Assembly (NCBI GenBank): GCA_018296165.2
Contig: JACKQL020000013.1
Coordinates: 124,001-188,000, forward strand
Length of the DNA stretch: 64,000 nucleotides
Source of the DNA: Termitomyces sp. T153
Taxonomy: Eukaryota > Basidiomycota > Agaricomycetes > Agaricales > Lyophyllaceae
Direction of reading: 5' to 3'
Of the stretch, positions 46,110-56,957 are shown piece by piece; position 1 is the first letter of the stretch; each line of letters opens with the position of its first letter. The notes beneath the pieces were generated by a model. The model did not search any database. It saw only the letters and a program-made list of their open reading frames with translations, and was not told the DNA's origin. The translations under genes and the position numbers were made by a program.

Positions 46110-47709
46110 ATCATTTTCCGCCTTACCTATCGAATCAAATATTGCAAAATAATCAATAGACCGCCATTCAAAGTGGTATGAAGTATCTAAGTATGCGTGT
46201 GTTTGATTCTTGACTAGGACTTTACTCGCGCCTGAGTACCGACTGAGACTTTCCTTTATACTCTTCTTCAACAACAGACGGTTATAGACTTCTCAACATC
46301 CGCACTCCAACTTGGATAGTCAAATGCATGACAACCACCGTCCACATGGCCCTACGTTCCACGACCAAACCAATGGAGATCCGCCGTAACAAATTACAGG
46401 ATGAACATTGCTCATAAATGCTCGACCAGCGAAGGGTCAACGTAGTCTATCTGTATGCACGAGATCAAAGTCTCCGCTTTATCTTGATATCCGTGAACCA
46501 CAAGCAGCGACATTCTATCGGCTGTCGTTGAACTTCAGTTTACCTTCGTCTAGATAATCATGTTCATGGTCGTTGTTTTGCAAGAGGCGCTGAGTGTCCC
46601 TGCGGCGTGTGTGACGTACACGAAGAATGAGAAAGTAGTTTCCTATCCCGCATGACCTGTCTGGAGGCGCAACGTTGTATTTTTGACGTCAAGGATAATC
46701 GTTCTCAATAAACTACGCGATGTCTTCAGCCGGAATAGAGACTGTACTATGTAAATAAACTTGATGATCTCCTTCATGCGTTCCAGCCTGACAACTGTTG
46801 CGTCGCTCAACCATTTCGAACATGACTTTTGTTCACTTCCGTGACAGCACCACACTAATGGTTGTCGTTACCGTGTGCCAAATGAGACGTTGTGCTCATA
46901 ATCGGAGAACTATAATTTAGATATGAAAATCTTTCAACACGTGAAAATGGGCAAGAGGCTTCGAGTTGGTTCTTGCGCAAAAATTTCATTGATGAATTCC
47001 TTCGTCTGCCAGGCTGAGACTGTTTCCGAGCTTCCACGATGCCAGAGATGACAAGAGTTATTTGCGGAACAAAAGAACTCGAACATCTCTGGATAACTCC
47101 TGCCATTTCCACCTCTTTCGGCCATCTCCAACACATCCGAGTCGAGAATAAGAACAAGAACAAGACAGCAGTGGTTACCAGGTCCGTTTTCAAATCGAAC
47201 ACTCTACTAGAACAGGGAGTCTTTTTTGCCATCTTCGGTTTTCGCGTGGACTTGGACGCAGTGGCTCGGACATGAAACAATGACTTGAAACAAAGGTCAT
47301 TTTTGTCCAGACTTTGTTCTCGAAATCTTTGTCATTGATACGACGTAGAGATCGGGACTTCTCTATCTTCCTGGTGATGTTTCTAGGTTGGGTTGAGGGC
47401 TAAGACACACTCTTGTTATTGGCTGGCTTGCGTCCACCGGCTTTTCATCGGAACGAAACGTATCTTCTGGTGCACATGTCTTTATAAGAGTCAAGCTGTA
47501 CATTGTACATAAGTATGAGAAGATTCATCACTCAACAAGCATTCATTCTCCCTTAGATTCCACCTGCGTTACCGTTGACCGGTTGACGACCAACTTTTCC
47601 TCTTCTCCTTCCTCTTAGACCAAGTGTCTCTATCAACGATCCGTTTTCCCCCATCTCGCTCTTTCTGTACCAACCGCCCCACATATCTCTATCCAACTCA
47701 TCACCCAAG
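46110..47709. other. 1.6 kb region without supported gene
   Basis: Longer than the usual spacer here. A plus-strand frame at 47039-47275 (MPEMTRVICGTKELEHLWIT) shows leucine-rich-like phrasing such as a fragment of an F-box/LRR gene, but has no exon partner or domain. CT-rich promoter-like sequence (TTTTCCTCTTCTCCTTCCTC) lies around 47590-47620, upstream of the next gene. Confidence 0.35.
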
Positions 47710-50046
47710 ATGGTTTCCAAATCCAACGCTACTCTCCTCGCTTTTTCTATCTTAGCCGCTTCGCAGCTCGCCCTTGCTCGTGAGCGGTGGCCCGAGAGGG
47801 ACGGCCATGCTGTTCGTCTTCATCCTCGTCGTTTCGGCCAGGAGCATCCCGCTGTAATCGACAAGATTAGCACCGCCTGCCCTGGTCAGGTTTGCGGTAA
47901 CTTGGCTGGTCAAGCTATCACCCCTCTCTTGGCTGCCCAGCCAGAATGTTCTCAGCAGGATATGGCCGATACCATCATTGGTACGTCCTTTTTCCACCTG
48001 GTGATTATACAAAGTTTGGATGATGCAAACGATCTACAGATGCAGGCAAGCAATTCGATGCCACAACACAATCTAACATGATCATGCTCGCTATCGAGTA
48101 CCGTCAGACTGAGAAGAATACGCCACCTGTGAGTTTTCGAAGCCTTGACTTTCGTCTATTACTTGTTATCAATATATGTTTAACAAGGATTTCTCTGTCA
48201 ACCCTCCTGCGTCACGCAACTCTGTGTTTTGTCAGAAAGCTCCCAAGAATCCGCAGCTCAATGGCTTAGTGCAGGCCCAGGATCCCGCTAACGATCCTAG
48301 CTTGTTCTTTGATCCCGCCACTAAGACGACCGTCAAGAAAGGCGACCAGCCTAACACCTTCCCCTTCGGTGGCAACAGCACTGCGGTGTAAGTCAATGTT
48401 GAGGTCATTAGGAGTGATAGTGCTTACCCGGCTTCTAGCGCGACCTCGGCTGCGGCGAGGACCACCATCTCGTCTACCGACACAGCTGTACTTGCTGTTA
48501 GCTCTGCTACAACTTCCTTCTCGATTGTTGGTGACACAACCGCCAGCGTTCCGTCCGTCACATCGACCGCATCGTCAAGCGGTATCGGGAATTTTGGCAA
48601 ATGCTCCGTTCCCAAGATTGAGTTCGGCGTCGGTTTCGATGGCAGGAAGGAGACTAGCTTCCAGCCCGTCGACAAGACCTCGTACAATCACGGCTCTGCT
48701 CAGAATATCATCATCATCATCCAGTTCATCTGTGATACTTTGACAAATTCTTGCGGAGCTGACCAAACCGCCAAGGATACCTGTGCCTCCGCCATGACTG
48801 CTGCTTCTGCTGCCAAAGCGGGAACTGGTTTCCAGGCTGATGCGTTCAACGCTGTATTCGGTATCACAACTGTAAGGCTTTCCCCCCCTCTCTATCTCCC
48901 TAGATATCAATCCTCATTTTGCGTAGAACTTCGGCGCTGTTGCATCTGTTGACAACCAAGGCAACATTATCCCGGGAACTGGGAACGGTACAACTTTGAC
49001 CGTTCCAGATTCAGGCTCTGGAAGTGCGACTACCACTGGCAGTTCTCTGTCTGCTACTGCTAAGTCTTTGGGTGGCATTGGGGACTTTGGAAAGTGCACT
49101 GTCCCTCAGATTGAGTTCGGTGTTGGCTTCGACAATCGCAAGGAGACTAGCTTCCAGCCTGTGGACAAGAGTGAGCATATGTCTCTGGCTCTTTCTTGGT
49201 TCTTATTGATAAATACGTTCGATCAGCCTCGTACAACCATGGATCAGCACAAAACATCGACATTATCACCCGTATGTACTTTTTTTAGCATTCAGAGACC
49301 ACAAGGCTTTAGAAAAATGGCCATCTAGAATTCATTTGCGATAATCTCGTGAACTCCTGCGGTGCGGATGCCACATCCAGAGCTACCTGTGCATCTGCAA
49401 AGGCTGCTGCTGATACAGCTGCCGCTAAGACTGGTGCTCAGGCTGACAAGTTCAATGCTGTCTTCGGCATCAAGACTGTAAGCTCGATCTACAAGGTTCA
49501 ATTGAGCTAATAATGCTGACGGATGTAATAGAACTTTGCCAGTGTCTCCGTTGTTGACGATAAAGGAAACGTCATCTCAGCAAACTTTGGATCAGCGTCG
49601 ACAACAGCGAATAAGACAATGATCACTAAGGTATTGGTGTACCTTGATGATCTGCGAACAGAAGAAAAAACTGAACAATTTTATAGGCTTCTGTCGCGGT
49701 TGCTACAAAAACCACATCTGCTTCAGGCAACACCTCCAACCTGCAGACTTTCACCCAGGCGCTTGGCGCTGTCTCTGCTCCCGTCATCACCGCGCTTGGA
49801 AGTGGACATTTTCAGGTCGAGGGAAATGCTGTGTTCAGCGACAGATTGAGCGCTCTCAGTCGTTCATGGTGGTTACTTGTTCTGGTGTTTTTAAGTACTC
49901 CCACTGACAGTTTGTATCTTAGCGATGTCCAAAATAACCAGTGTGCTGATGCTGCTAACGCGTCGGGAAATCAGAATGGGTTTACTGTCGCCGCATGCAA
50001 TACTCAGCAGCGAAGTTGTCTCCAAAGTGCAAGTATATCTGCTTGA
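47710..50046 (+). CDS. Secreted protein of unknown function with internal duplicated Cys domain
   Basis: Agaricomycete-type secreted protein; the role is unknown to me. It begins with a signal peptide (MVSKSNATLLAFSILAASQL), then ISTACPGQVCGNLAGQAITP with Cys pairs and an NPPASRNSVFC segment, then a Ser/Thr linker. Two copies of a domain of about 110-120 residues follow: copy 1 (about 48590-48870) has KCSVPKIEFGVGFDGRKE and FICDTLTNSCGAD; copy 2 (about 49080-49480) has KCTVPQIEFGVGFDNRKE and FICDNLVNSCGAD. Each continues into NFxxVxxVDxxGN. The C-terminus has FTQALGAVSAPVITALG, HFQVEGNAVF, and over an intron CDVQNNQCADAANASGNQN and AACNTQQ, an ending common in mushroom secreted proteins. Copy 2 has two introns that copy 1 lacks. 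Confidence 0.75.
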
Positions 50047-50338
50047 CTTTTTTTACCAACTTTTTTAAAGCCTTTTGATCTTGAATGACCTCTCACTGGT
50101 TTGAGAAGGATGTAGCATGATTTCAACGACTTGTCTAGATTTGTAGTTTGCATTTTGTGTTGACGTTGTAGTTAGAACACTACAAAGTTAACCTCTTATG
50201 TATCACGCATGAATATATTTATATGAAGTACACACAAAACAATTATTACTGGTATAATGATGGATATTTAACTGTTGTGAATGTGATGGAGATGTAAAAA
50301 AAGTCTGGTATGTCATCAAAGAATATTTAGGGTAATCT

Positions 50339-51130
50339 TTACTCTACTAATGCTGCGCCAATGAGAACACCAAGAAACGTGAGGCACAGACCAAGGAATT
50401 GCGACGAGACCACGCTGGTGGAGCCTACTGCTAGAAATGCTGAAGCTGCTGCATTGGATGTTGCCACCGTATTTCCAGCAGTTGATGCCGACGGTGTAAT
50501 GTCACCAGAGGTTGTGCCTGACGGGTTTGTCGGAGTCGACAATGCCAAGCTTGATGATGTCAAGCTCGACGATGGTTTTGTCGCTGAAGAAGATGGTATA
50601 GACGTCGTTGGAGGGAACGACAAGGATGCAGACGCGTTGCCGATGAAGCAGAACTGTTGTGCCAAAGATTCTGCGGTGCCAACCTCTTGCTGGCAAGATG
50701 ATTCGGTACAATTGACAAGAGATCTTGTAAAACGTGAACTAGTCAAGAAACGTCAGAACATAAATAGATGGCTCAGGGAAAGTCAAGGACACTTACGTTT
50801 TACAATAACAGTTTACGTCTATAATAGATGTACAGTTGGTATCGGCAACAGCAAGCTGGAGACAGTTCGTAACTTGTTATAGTGCGAGTTCAGAAGCAGT
50901 ATAAACAAACATAAGAAACGTTCGAGCTCACCACAATCAGAGAACCCGCTTAGAGATGGAAATTGGGCACTACTAGTGGGCGTTACAGATAGGCTTCCAT
51001 TGGTAGTGGTAGTACTACCTGCTGTAGAACTTGAGGGAATGACAGTGTCTGGAGGTGGAGTGAGAGAAGCCCCGGCAGCAGCACCAGTGGCATAGAAGGC
51101 AAATACGGAGGCGATGAAGAGCAAGGACAT
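50339..51130 (-). CDS. CFEM-domain GPI-anchored protein
   Basis: Cell-surface protein with a fungal CFEM domain, an eight-cysteine fold that in yeasts binds haem or takes part in adhesion and host contact. The ATG at 51130 gives a signal peptide (MSLLFIASVFAFYATGAAAG), a Ser/Thr/Pro stretch, then the domain split by two introns: GFSDC, VTNCLQLAVADTNCTSIIDV, NCYCK, FTRSLVNCTESSCQQEVG and LAQQFC. The eight Cys are SDC, TNC, TNC, NC, YC, NC, SC and FC. A Ser/Thr-rich stalk follows, and the end (SQFLGLCLTFLGVLIGAALV) is hydrophobic, as in a GPI signal. An upstream in-frame ATG at 51202 would add 24 residues, but the signal peptide fits the inner start. It is convergent with the duplicated secreted protein gene. 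Confidence 0.85.
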
Positions 51131-51681
51131 GTTAGCTGCCAGCACGAAAGCCTTGGAACAGGGTAGGCGCAGTCTGCTGCTATTGGTAACAGATACAAAC
51201 AACGCGTTCTCCCTGATGGCTCGACACGTGCGATGATGTGTTCTGCTATGCCCCTCCTTGACGGCTTTTGTCTGTTGTTCTTCTACAATTCACACTGGCG
51301 CAACAAAAGTTACAATCAACCACAACGTAATTAAGGTATTTGAAAATATTCCGCTTGTATATATCGACATCCGCCTTCACAATTCACAATTTAGGTGGCT
51401 ACGAGGTCGTGGAGAAGGTTGAAAGTCTACCGTAACACAAGACTTGTTTGGAAGACATAAGCACATCAACGATTCCGGCCTCTGTTGATTGCAAAACAGT
51501 CGGCCTGGCTTAGTTCTTCCATCCATTCTTATAATACTGTATATATATGTACATATAGTTAGCTACTGGGCAATGAGTGGGTTTCTTGTAATACACCGAT
51601 AGACTGGCTTTGCGAAAAAAGGAGTGTAGATAGCATTCTGGACAGCGCGATATTGAAATATACTATTGTTGGTCATTGTCT
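51131..51681. other. Spacer between the CFEM and OMA1-like genes
   Basis: About 550 bp holding the CFEM promoter and the 3' end of the upstream protease gene. A TATATATATGTACATATA-type stretch lies at 51540-51560. No gene supported. Confidence 0.35.
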
Positions 51682-53493
51682 TCAGGCTTCTCTTTGTTCC
51701 TTAGTACTCCGTGACACGGCGACTTGTCGTTGTCGCTCATCCTCCCAACGCGCAAGTTCGTGCTTCAATGCATCGACTCGCATTTCGTTTACCGGGTGAG
51801 TTTGACTCCACAATCCCATTACGAGGCGCTCATCCGGGGACGGCTCCGTACGCGTGTTCTTCGCGCATTCGACTGTATTAGTCTCTAATGACCGATTCTC
51901 CCAAAACTTTACAGCGTCGCGTGCATCGAACCCAGCATGAGCAAGTAGTCTGATCCAGATTCTAATATGATTCAAAGATGTTTGGCAGCCGACTCACCTC
52001 GCAGAGACAATGTCCGCCTCGATTTCCTGATTTACACTCGTGCAGAGCTCGCCCACTTTGACGAGCTCTCCAGACCCGACTTTACCAAGCTGGGCGACTG
52101 CATCGTTAACGAATGGGCCAAAAAGCATGGTGAAGGGGAATAAGAAGACGCGAACAACATCCGTAATTATGGAGATCACTCCTGGAAGGATGATTGTCGT
52201 TGACGACAAGGACTCTAGATGGTGAGAAAGCACCAAATGTGATAATTCGTGTGCTAGTAGAATAGCGAGCTCGGTAGTCTGTTCTGGCGTTGGAGTGGGA
52301 TGGCGTGGAGAAGGAGAGGAAAAGAGGACGCTGAAAAGGGAGGTAAACCAAGATTTTGGTGCTTCCACAAGATGGCCCTTATTCATGGGTGCTCGCGCAA
52401 GGACTTCATCGAGAAAGCCTGAGTAAACAACAATACCACCGGCTCCATTGGGCCCAAAGCCATAAGAAAAGGCATTCGATGATTCAGGCTTATCCACCAA
52501 TAGCAGAGAGTATGGAGGCCCCGCTATCTGGTGAGGCATCTTCGGAACGGGCGCTTTGAACCAATCACCTTCGCAGATGTTGTCGCACAAGCGTCGAAGA
52601 TACTCAGACGCGCGTGGGCGGGGACGCAAGGGATATGAGGCGGGGGGTGGCATGGGTGGGTGATCCTGGTCTTCGTCGAACCAGCATTTGTGGGAACTTG
52701 GTTCGTTGGTCAAGACAGGAATAGTCGCTTCGAGCCTTCGCAACGTTGAGCTCACCCAAGCGTATCTCCAGTCGGTATTAGAAATGATTTTTGGAGGCCC
52801 ATCACTAGCAAGAATTTGACCGACGGCACTGTACCAGCCAGGCCCAGCAAGTTGTTCAGCGATCTCCTCTTCTTCCTCGGGAGAGAGTACGATCATTCTC
52901 CAGCTAAGAAGACGATCAACATGTGAAAGTACTACAAGTGATAAAGTGAATACTCACCGTCCTGTTATCGGAGTCTGTTCCAAACTTGCTACTATTGTTC
53001 CCCATAACAATGTTATCGGAACCAAGAAAAGGCTATAAAGTAAGTTTCTTCGTACTCGTATTTGCTTCATGACTCGCGCGATGGTCTCTTCTGATTTGGG
53101 AACCCCATGAAGATGTGCGTATTTCAACTTCTTTTTGGATTTGTGATTCGTGATCATTATAGCAGGCATAAAGGTTAGAAATATTCGAGCTGCGGTTCGC
53201 ACGAACTCCAGAGATGACGATGACTGACTAGACAGTTAGAAAATGATTGATAACGTCCTGTAGCAAATCCCAATCACCTTGAGAATTGTCGCCAATAGCG
53301 CAATCACAGGTGGACCGCGACATGAGGGAGTTGAATGAAAGGCTGCTACTGTTGTTCTATGGCCCACAGTTGGATATACGCCTGACGCAGAAATGCGAGT
53401 TTGTCTGAATAACGCAATAGCGGGGGAATGTGCACGAAAACAAATTGAACGGGGGAGGGCAGCTGGACTAGTGCGTATGATGTGCCGCAGCAT
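51682..53493 (-). CDS. OMA1-like mitochondrial metallopeptidase (M48 family)
   Basis: Inner-membrane zinc protease; OMA1 helps membrane protein quality control and stress-dependent processing. The N-terminus is a mitochondrial-type presequence (MLRHIIRTSPAALPRSICFR, many Arg, no acid). A second exon carries FVRTAARIFLTFMPAIM, KKKLKYAHLHGVPKSEE and a hydrophobic segment LLYSLFLVPITLLWGTIV. The catalytic exon has LLLVDKPESSNAFSYGFGPN, GGIVVYSGFLDEVLA and AILLAHELSHLVLSHHLESL, in which HELSH is the zinc-binding HExxH, followed by the third ligand in NQEIEADIVSAR. The last exon holds LLAHAGFDARDAVKFW, SPDERLVMGLWSQTHPVNEM and ends STKEQREA, stop at 51682. About four introns. All metal ligands are present. 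The layout matches fungal Oma1 proteins. Confidence 0.9.
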
Positions 53494-53789
53494 TGTGCAT
53501 TGTCGTGTTCGCTTGCTATAGCTAAATGTCGATCAGAAGATGACTACTGCTTTGACTACTGCTTTTGACAGAATCATCCATAGCACGTGATCGGATAGAT
53601 GCGACAATACTAGCTAGATGGTTCGTAGCAAAATTCTGTTTCATTATGCACCTCGATCGCAGACTTGTTTCAGGCTAGTTTGCGCCGACAACGACGACGG
53701 CTATGTATTCGCACGCGAGGGAGGAGGCTCTCCGTGAGGATCTTGGCTGCAGTTTTGGGGTGTGCAGTGTGCAGCGACTTACATTCTCC

Positions 53790-53925
53790 TTACCTCTTAC
53801 ACCTAACTCCTACTTTAATAGAAATATGGATAGTAACGAAGCTAGATACAAAATTTTACATAGTGTTTATCCTAAATTTAAAAAAGCTTATGATGGTTTA
53901 ATTAATGAATATAAATCATGATGGG
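53790..53925 (+). other. AT-rich island with a 31-codon frame
   Basis: The sequence changes abruptly from GC-balanced to about three-quarters A/T for about 110 bases, then returns at GGGGGGCAC. Inside, an AT-codon frame reads MDSNEARYKILHSVYPKFKK to a stop at 53921. The codon choice and composition resemble mitochondrial or other AT-rich DNA rather than the neighbours. Its origin is not determined. Confidence 0.5.
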
Positions 53926-54065
53926 GGGCACAGGAGACAAGACGGCCAAACGTGGATAATCGGAATATGATTTGTCAAATCCTGCAAGTGGTAGCATTGT
54001 AAATACTTCGAATTCGAAGCCCCACGGCTGTACTCAATACTACAATGTGAGATGCAATCTCTGGA

Positions 54066-55130
54066 TCAAATATCATATTTCCATCCGTCTTCTCGGATGG
54101 CTGTGCCAAATTTGAACTCAGAATTTCGATCATGAAGGCAAATGCTGACTATCTCGGCGCGTTTGATGTGATTACCGAGCTTGAGGCAATAATTGCTTTC
54201 TGCAATCTGTCGAAAGCCTTCTTCGACCTTTGCCGATATGGCCGTAGGTTGAGCGCCAGCACGGAGATGTATAAACTTAAGAACGATGGCTTTGATTTCG
54301 TCGCCCAGCTCTAAAGAAATATCGAGTCTTCCACGGTCACTTTCGTAATTTGAACGAACGGTCCAGCTGCGTCGCTTGAGCTCGACGGATATGCCCATCA
54401 TCCAGACATGGTAAAGATCCTCGCGTCCTTTCGTGATATGAAAGCAAGATAGATCCTGCAAGTAGTTTCGAAGTGGAGCAGAAAACCTTTCCCGTTCGCC
54501 TCTATGGAGTCGCTCCATGAGCATATCTGGACCATCCAGTGCTCTGTTCTTCCTGAACGGTCGTTTAAGCCATTTTGACCATTCCGTTAGGATCTCATAA
54601 TTGGGGATACGTATATTGGCAACGGCGAACTTGCCATCCAGTCTCTGTATCGTTCCGACTGTGAGGTAACCAGTATGGATAAGGAATGACCATCGAGTCG
54701 CTGGGCTGTTTGATCCCATGATGCGTAGCATATCTGCGAATTCGACTCGATTGGGACTTTGATGCATTCAGAAAGGCCCTTCAACAAGAGCTTTCTGCAG
54801 TTCTCGATAACTTCTCGATCGACATTGTACCAAAGGATTTCATGGAGTATATCACTGGAGCCTATCAGATCGAAATGTGAGTAGGTGAAATGAAATGCCC
54901 GTGCCTGTGAGAATCCCTCACCTGAATTAACCCACCAACAGTCAAGTTTCTTTTTGGAGATTGATAGGACGATGCTCCATGGATTGAAAATTGTTGTGTC
55001 CCCACGAATCACGTAGCCATTGGAACACACCTCCATGTCCGTCATCAGAAAGGGCGTGTCTCGAAGTCGATTGCCCGCAGCAAACTGAATTTCTTCTGAG
55101 ATATCCAGCCTCCCTAAGCCTGCACAAAGC
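54066..55130 (-). pseudogene. Relic of AAA-ATPase / PD-(D/E)XK nuclease-type gene
   Basis: The sequence resembles the C-terminal half of the AAA-ATPase-like plus PD-(D/E)XK (DUF1703) family, common in fungi and often linked to mobile elements. Recognisable pieces are LCAGLGRLDISEEIQFAAG, FLMTDMEVCSNGYVIRG, WSFLIHTGYLTVG, IPNYEILTEWSKWL, GREDLYHVWMMGISVELKR and VRSNYESDRGRLDISLELGD. It is broken: the frame changes near 54770 between GLSE and VEFADML, the AAA-ATPase N-terminus is missing, and the usual nuclease ExK core (IIIEFK-type) reads IVLKFI here. Loss of the catalytic Glu and Lys supports decay. It lies beside the AT-rich island. Family placement is from remembered motifs and is moderately sure. 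Confidence 0.6.
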
Positions 55131-55756
55131 TGTTCGACTCACGTAGAATATTTGTGTCTCGAAGCCGTTAGTAGTACAGGTTTATTCTGCATCGTTCGGT
55201 TGGAGGATAACTCGTTCTCCTTGAACGCCTCCGAAACATGTTCGGGGCTGTTGGATTGACGGGAGGGGCCGTACTGAAGCGATGTCAGGACCGGAAGATT
55301 GATATGACCTGCAACTTACGAAAACGGCCAAGAGAACATGGTGGTTCAAAAGAATCGCATATGTACATACATTAGCCAAATGAGACAGAGATGTTTATCT
55401 CCGGATAGGGATCGCCCTCCTCGAAATCACCCCTCGAGATATCATCACTATTACAGTATGTATGTAGGTACAAGGTCCCTCAACTTGACAAGAAGTGTGA
55501 ATAAAAGTACAGTATGAGCTGTCATGGGTTTGGTATATCATCCTCTTCCAACTCGCTCCGTGAACGTTTACGGCTATAACTTGTATCCTTCAGTGTATTC
55601 TGTAGCAAGCTGGCTATGTCAATATCGGTCCATAGATCGCCAACCAGGGCTGAAGTATCATGTGTTGCCTGCCAGAAGGAATCTTCAGTTTCCTCTGTTT
55701 TGGAAGCAATCGGTGGTGGATCACTTTCCTGAGAACAAGTCAGTTTCCCAATATCA
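55131..55756. other. Spacer with no supported gene
   Basis: About 620 bp between the nuclease relic and the next gene. Only short frames without domains. May contain further decayed relic sequence. Confidence 0.35.
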
Positions 55757-56819
55757 TTAGTCGATTGAAGGCCCTACCCCCGTTGGCGGGTCACTATTGG
55801 GGTGTAATGACACCCATGCTAAGCTGGTATCTTCGGACTGTAGGACTTCATCAACGGTAGGGAAATCATTGCTGGACTCTGCTGGGGGAGGCGTGTCGGG
55901 AAATAGCCTTTCGAACCTCAGAACTCCATTTTCCAAGCAATCTAGAATAATCTTGTTCTGAGAGACTTTTAGGGACGAAGGATTCGCGACTGGAATATCC
56001 GACGGCCATCCGACCAGACGAACACCATAGACATCCAATCGCTCGTGATTGGTCCATTTCATCTCAGCATTGCGTACACCACTCACGGTTCTGACGGCTC
56101 GTGTGAGCCAGCGATTAGACCGATATCTTAGATGTAACTCACCTCAACGCCCTGCGTACACCATCATACAACTCAGTCTTCAACGATCTTGCAGGTGGTA
56201 GCTTTGGTGGGATTGGAGCAGCATTGGATGATGATAACGGCTGATCTTCATGCGGGACAGGGGGAGGATGAGATTCTAGATCACGGAAGCAATGCGCTTT
56301 GAAAGCCTTTGCACCAGCGTCTCCTCCGTTCCGCATACCGCGCCAAAACTCCCGGCCAACCACAGTGCCTCCAAGAAAACCTCCATCAGAGTGGTTGACT
56401 GGATCCACAGCGAGAATAAATGATTGTATCCCTGCAATTTTAAACAAGGATTCTAGCATTCGTGACACATCACAAAGCACAGTTCGCACTGGCATAACAG
56501 AATGAGGAATACCATTCCCTCATATTGACAGTAGAAGTCGGACCTTTCACAGCTCTGTCCCGCACCGTGGCGTCTTGGGATGTTGATCGGAAAAGATATC
56601 TGGCATGCCATTCTGCAGCTAATCGTCGTGTCTATGGGTAGTATTTGAGAGAACACAAGGATAATGAGAGCAAGGCCAAAAGACCTCTTCGAAAGGACGA
56701 AGTTCTCTATCCGCGAAGGCTTTGATGTCTGTCAGATTCCTTTCCATGAAAGTGTCTAGTCTCTCGAGAAAAAGGAGATCAGGAGGCCCGGCTGTACTCG
56801 AGCTGAATTCGAAGTCCAT
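55757..56819 (-). CDS. Conserved fungal protein of unknown function
   Basis: Not assigned to a named family. From ATG 56819 the exons read MDFEFSSSTAGPPDLLFLER, LTDIKAFADRELRPFEE, over an intron TRRLAAEWHARYLFRS, later ESLFKIAGIQSFILAVDPVN, GGFLGGTVVGREFWRGM and GAKAFKAHCFRDLESHPPPV. The last exon has NHERLDVYGVRLVGWPSDIP, NPSSLKVSQNKIILDCLENG and ends PPTGVGPSID. The NHERLDVYGVRLVGWP phrase is one I associate with uncharacterised Agaricomycete proteins, several of which pair it with short DNA- or chromatin-related regions, but I assign no function. The 3' splice structure around 56430-56530 is uncertain. It is divergent from ACL4 with only about 140 bp between start codons. Confidence 0.6.
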
Positions 56820-56957
56820 AAGTCGTCGTTTACTGCGGTAAAAACCCTAAAAGAATGGTCCCTTAAGCTTGAGGTTGTCGTTGTCGGCGATGTTGATGAA
56901 TGAATCTCACGTGATCATCAAAAATTATCATTTGTCGATTTTGTTCTTGACGAAGAG
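56820..56957. promoter_or_regulatory. Divergent promoter region, unknown gene / ACL4
   Basis: About 138 bp between opposed start codons, so the two genes very likely share a bidirectional promoter. No factor site assigned. Confidence 0.4.

Noticed and set aside
50361..50882. A 173-codon plus-strand frame opposite the CFEM gene
   Set aside because: It is antisense to the Ser/Thr-rich stalk; the minus strand gives a complete eight-cysteine CFEM domain, signal peptide and GPI tail, so this frame is a by-product of codon bias.
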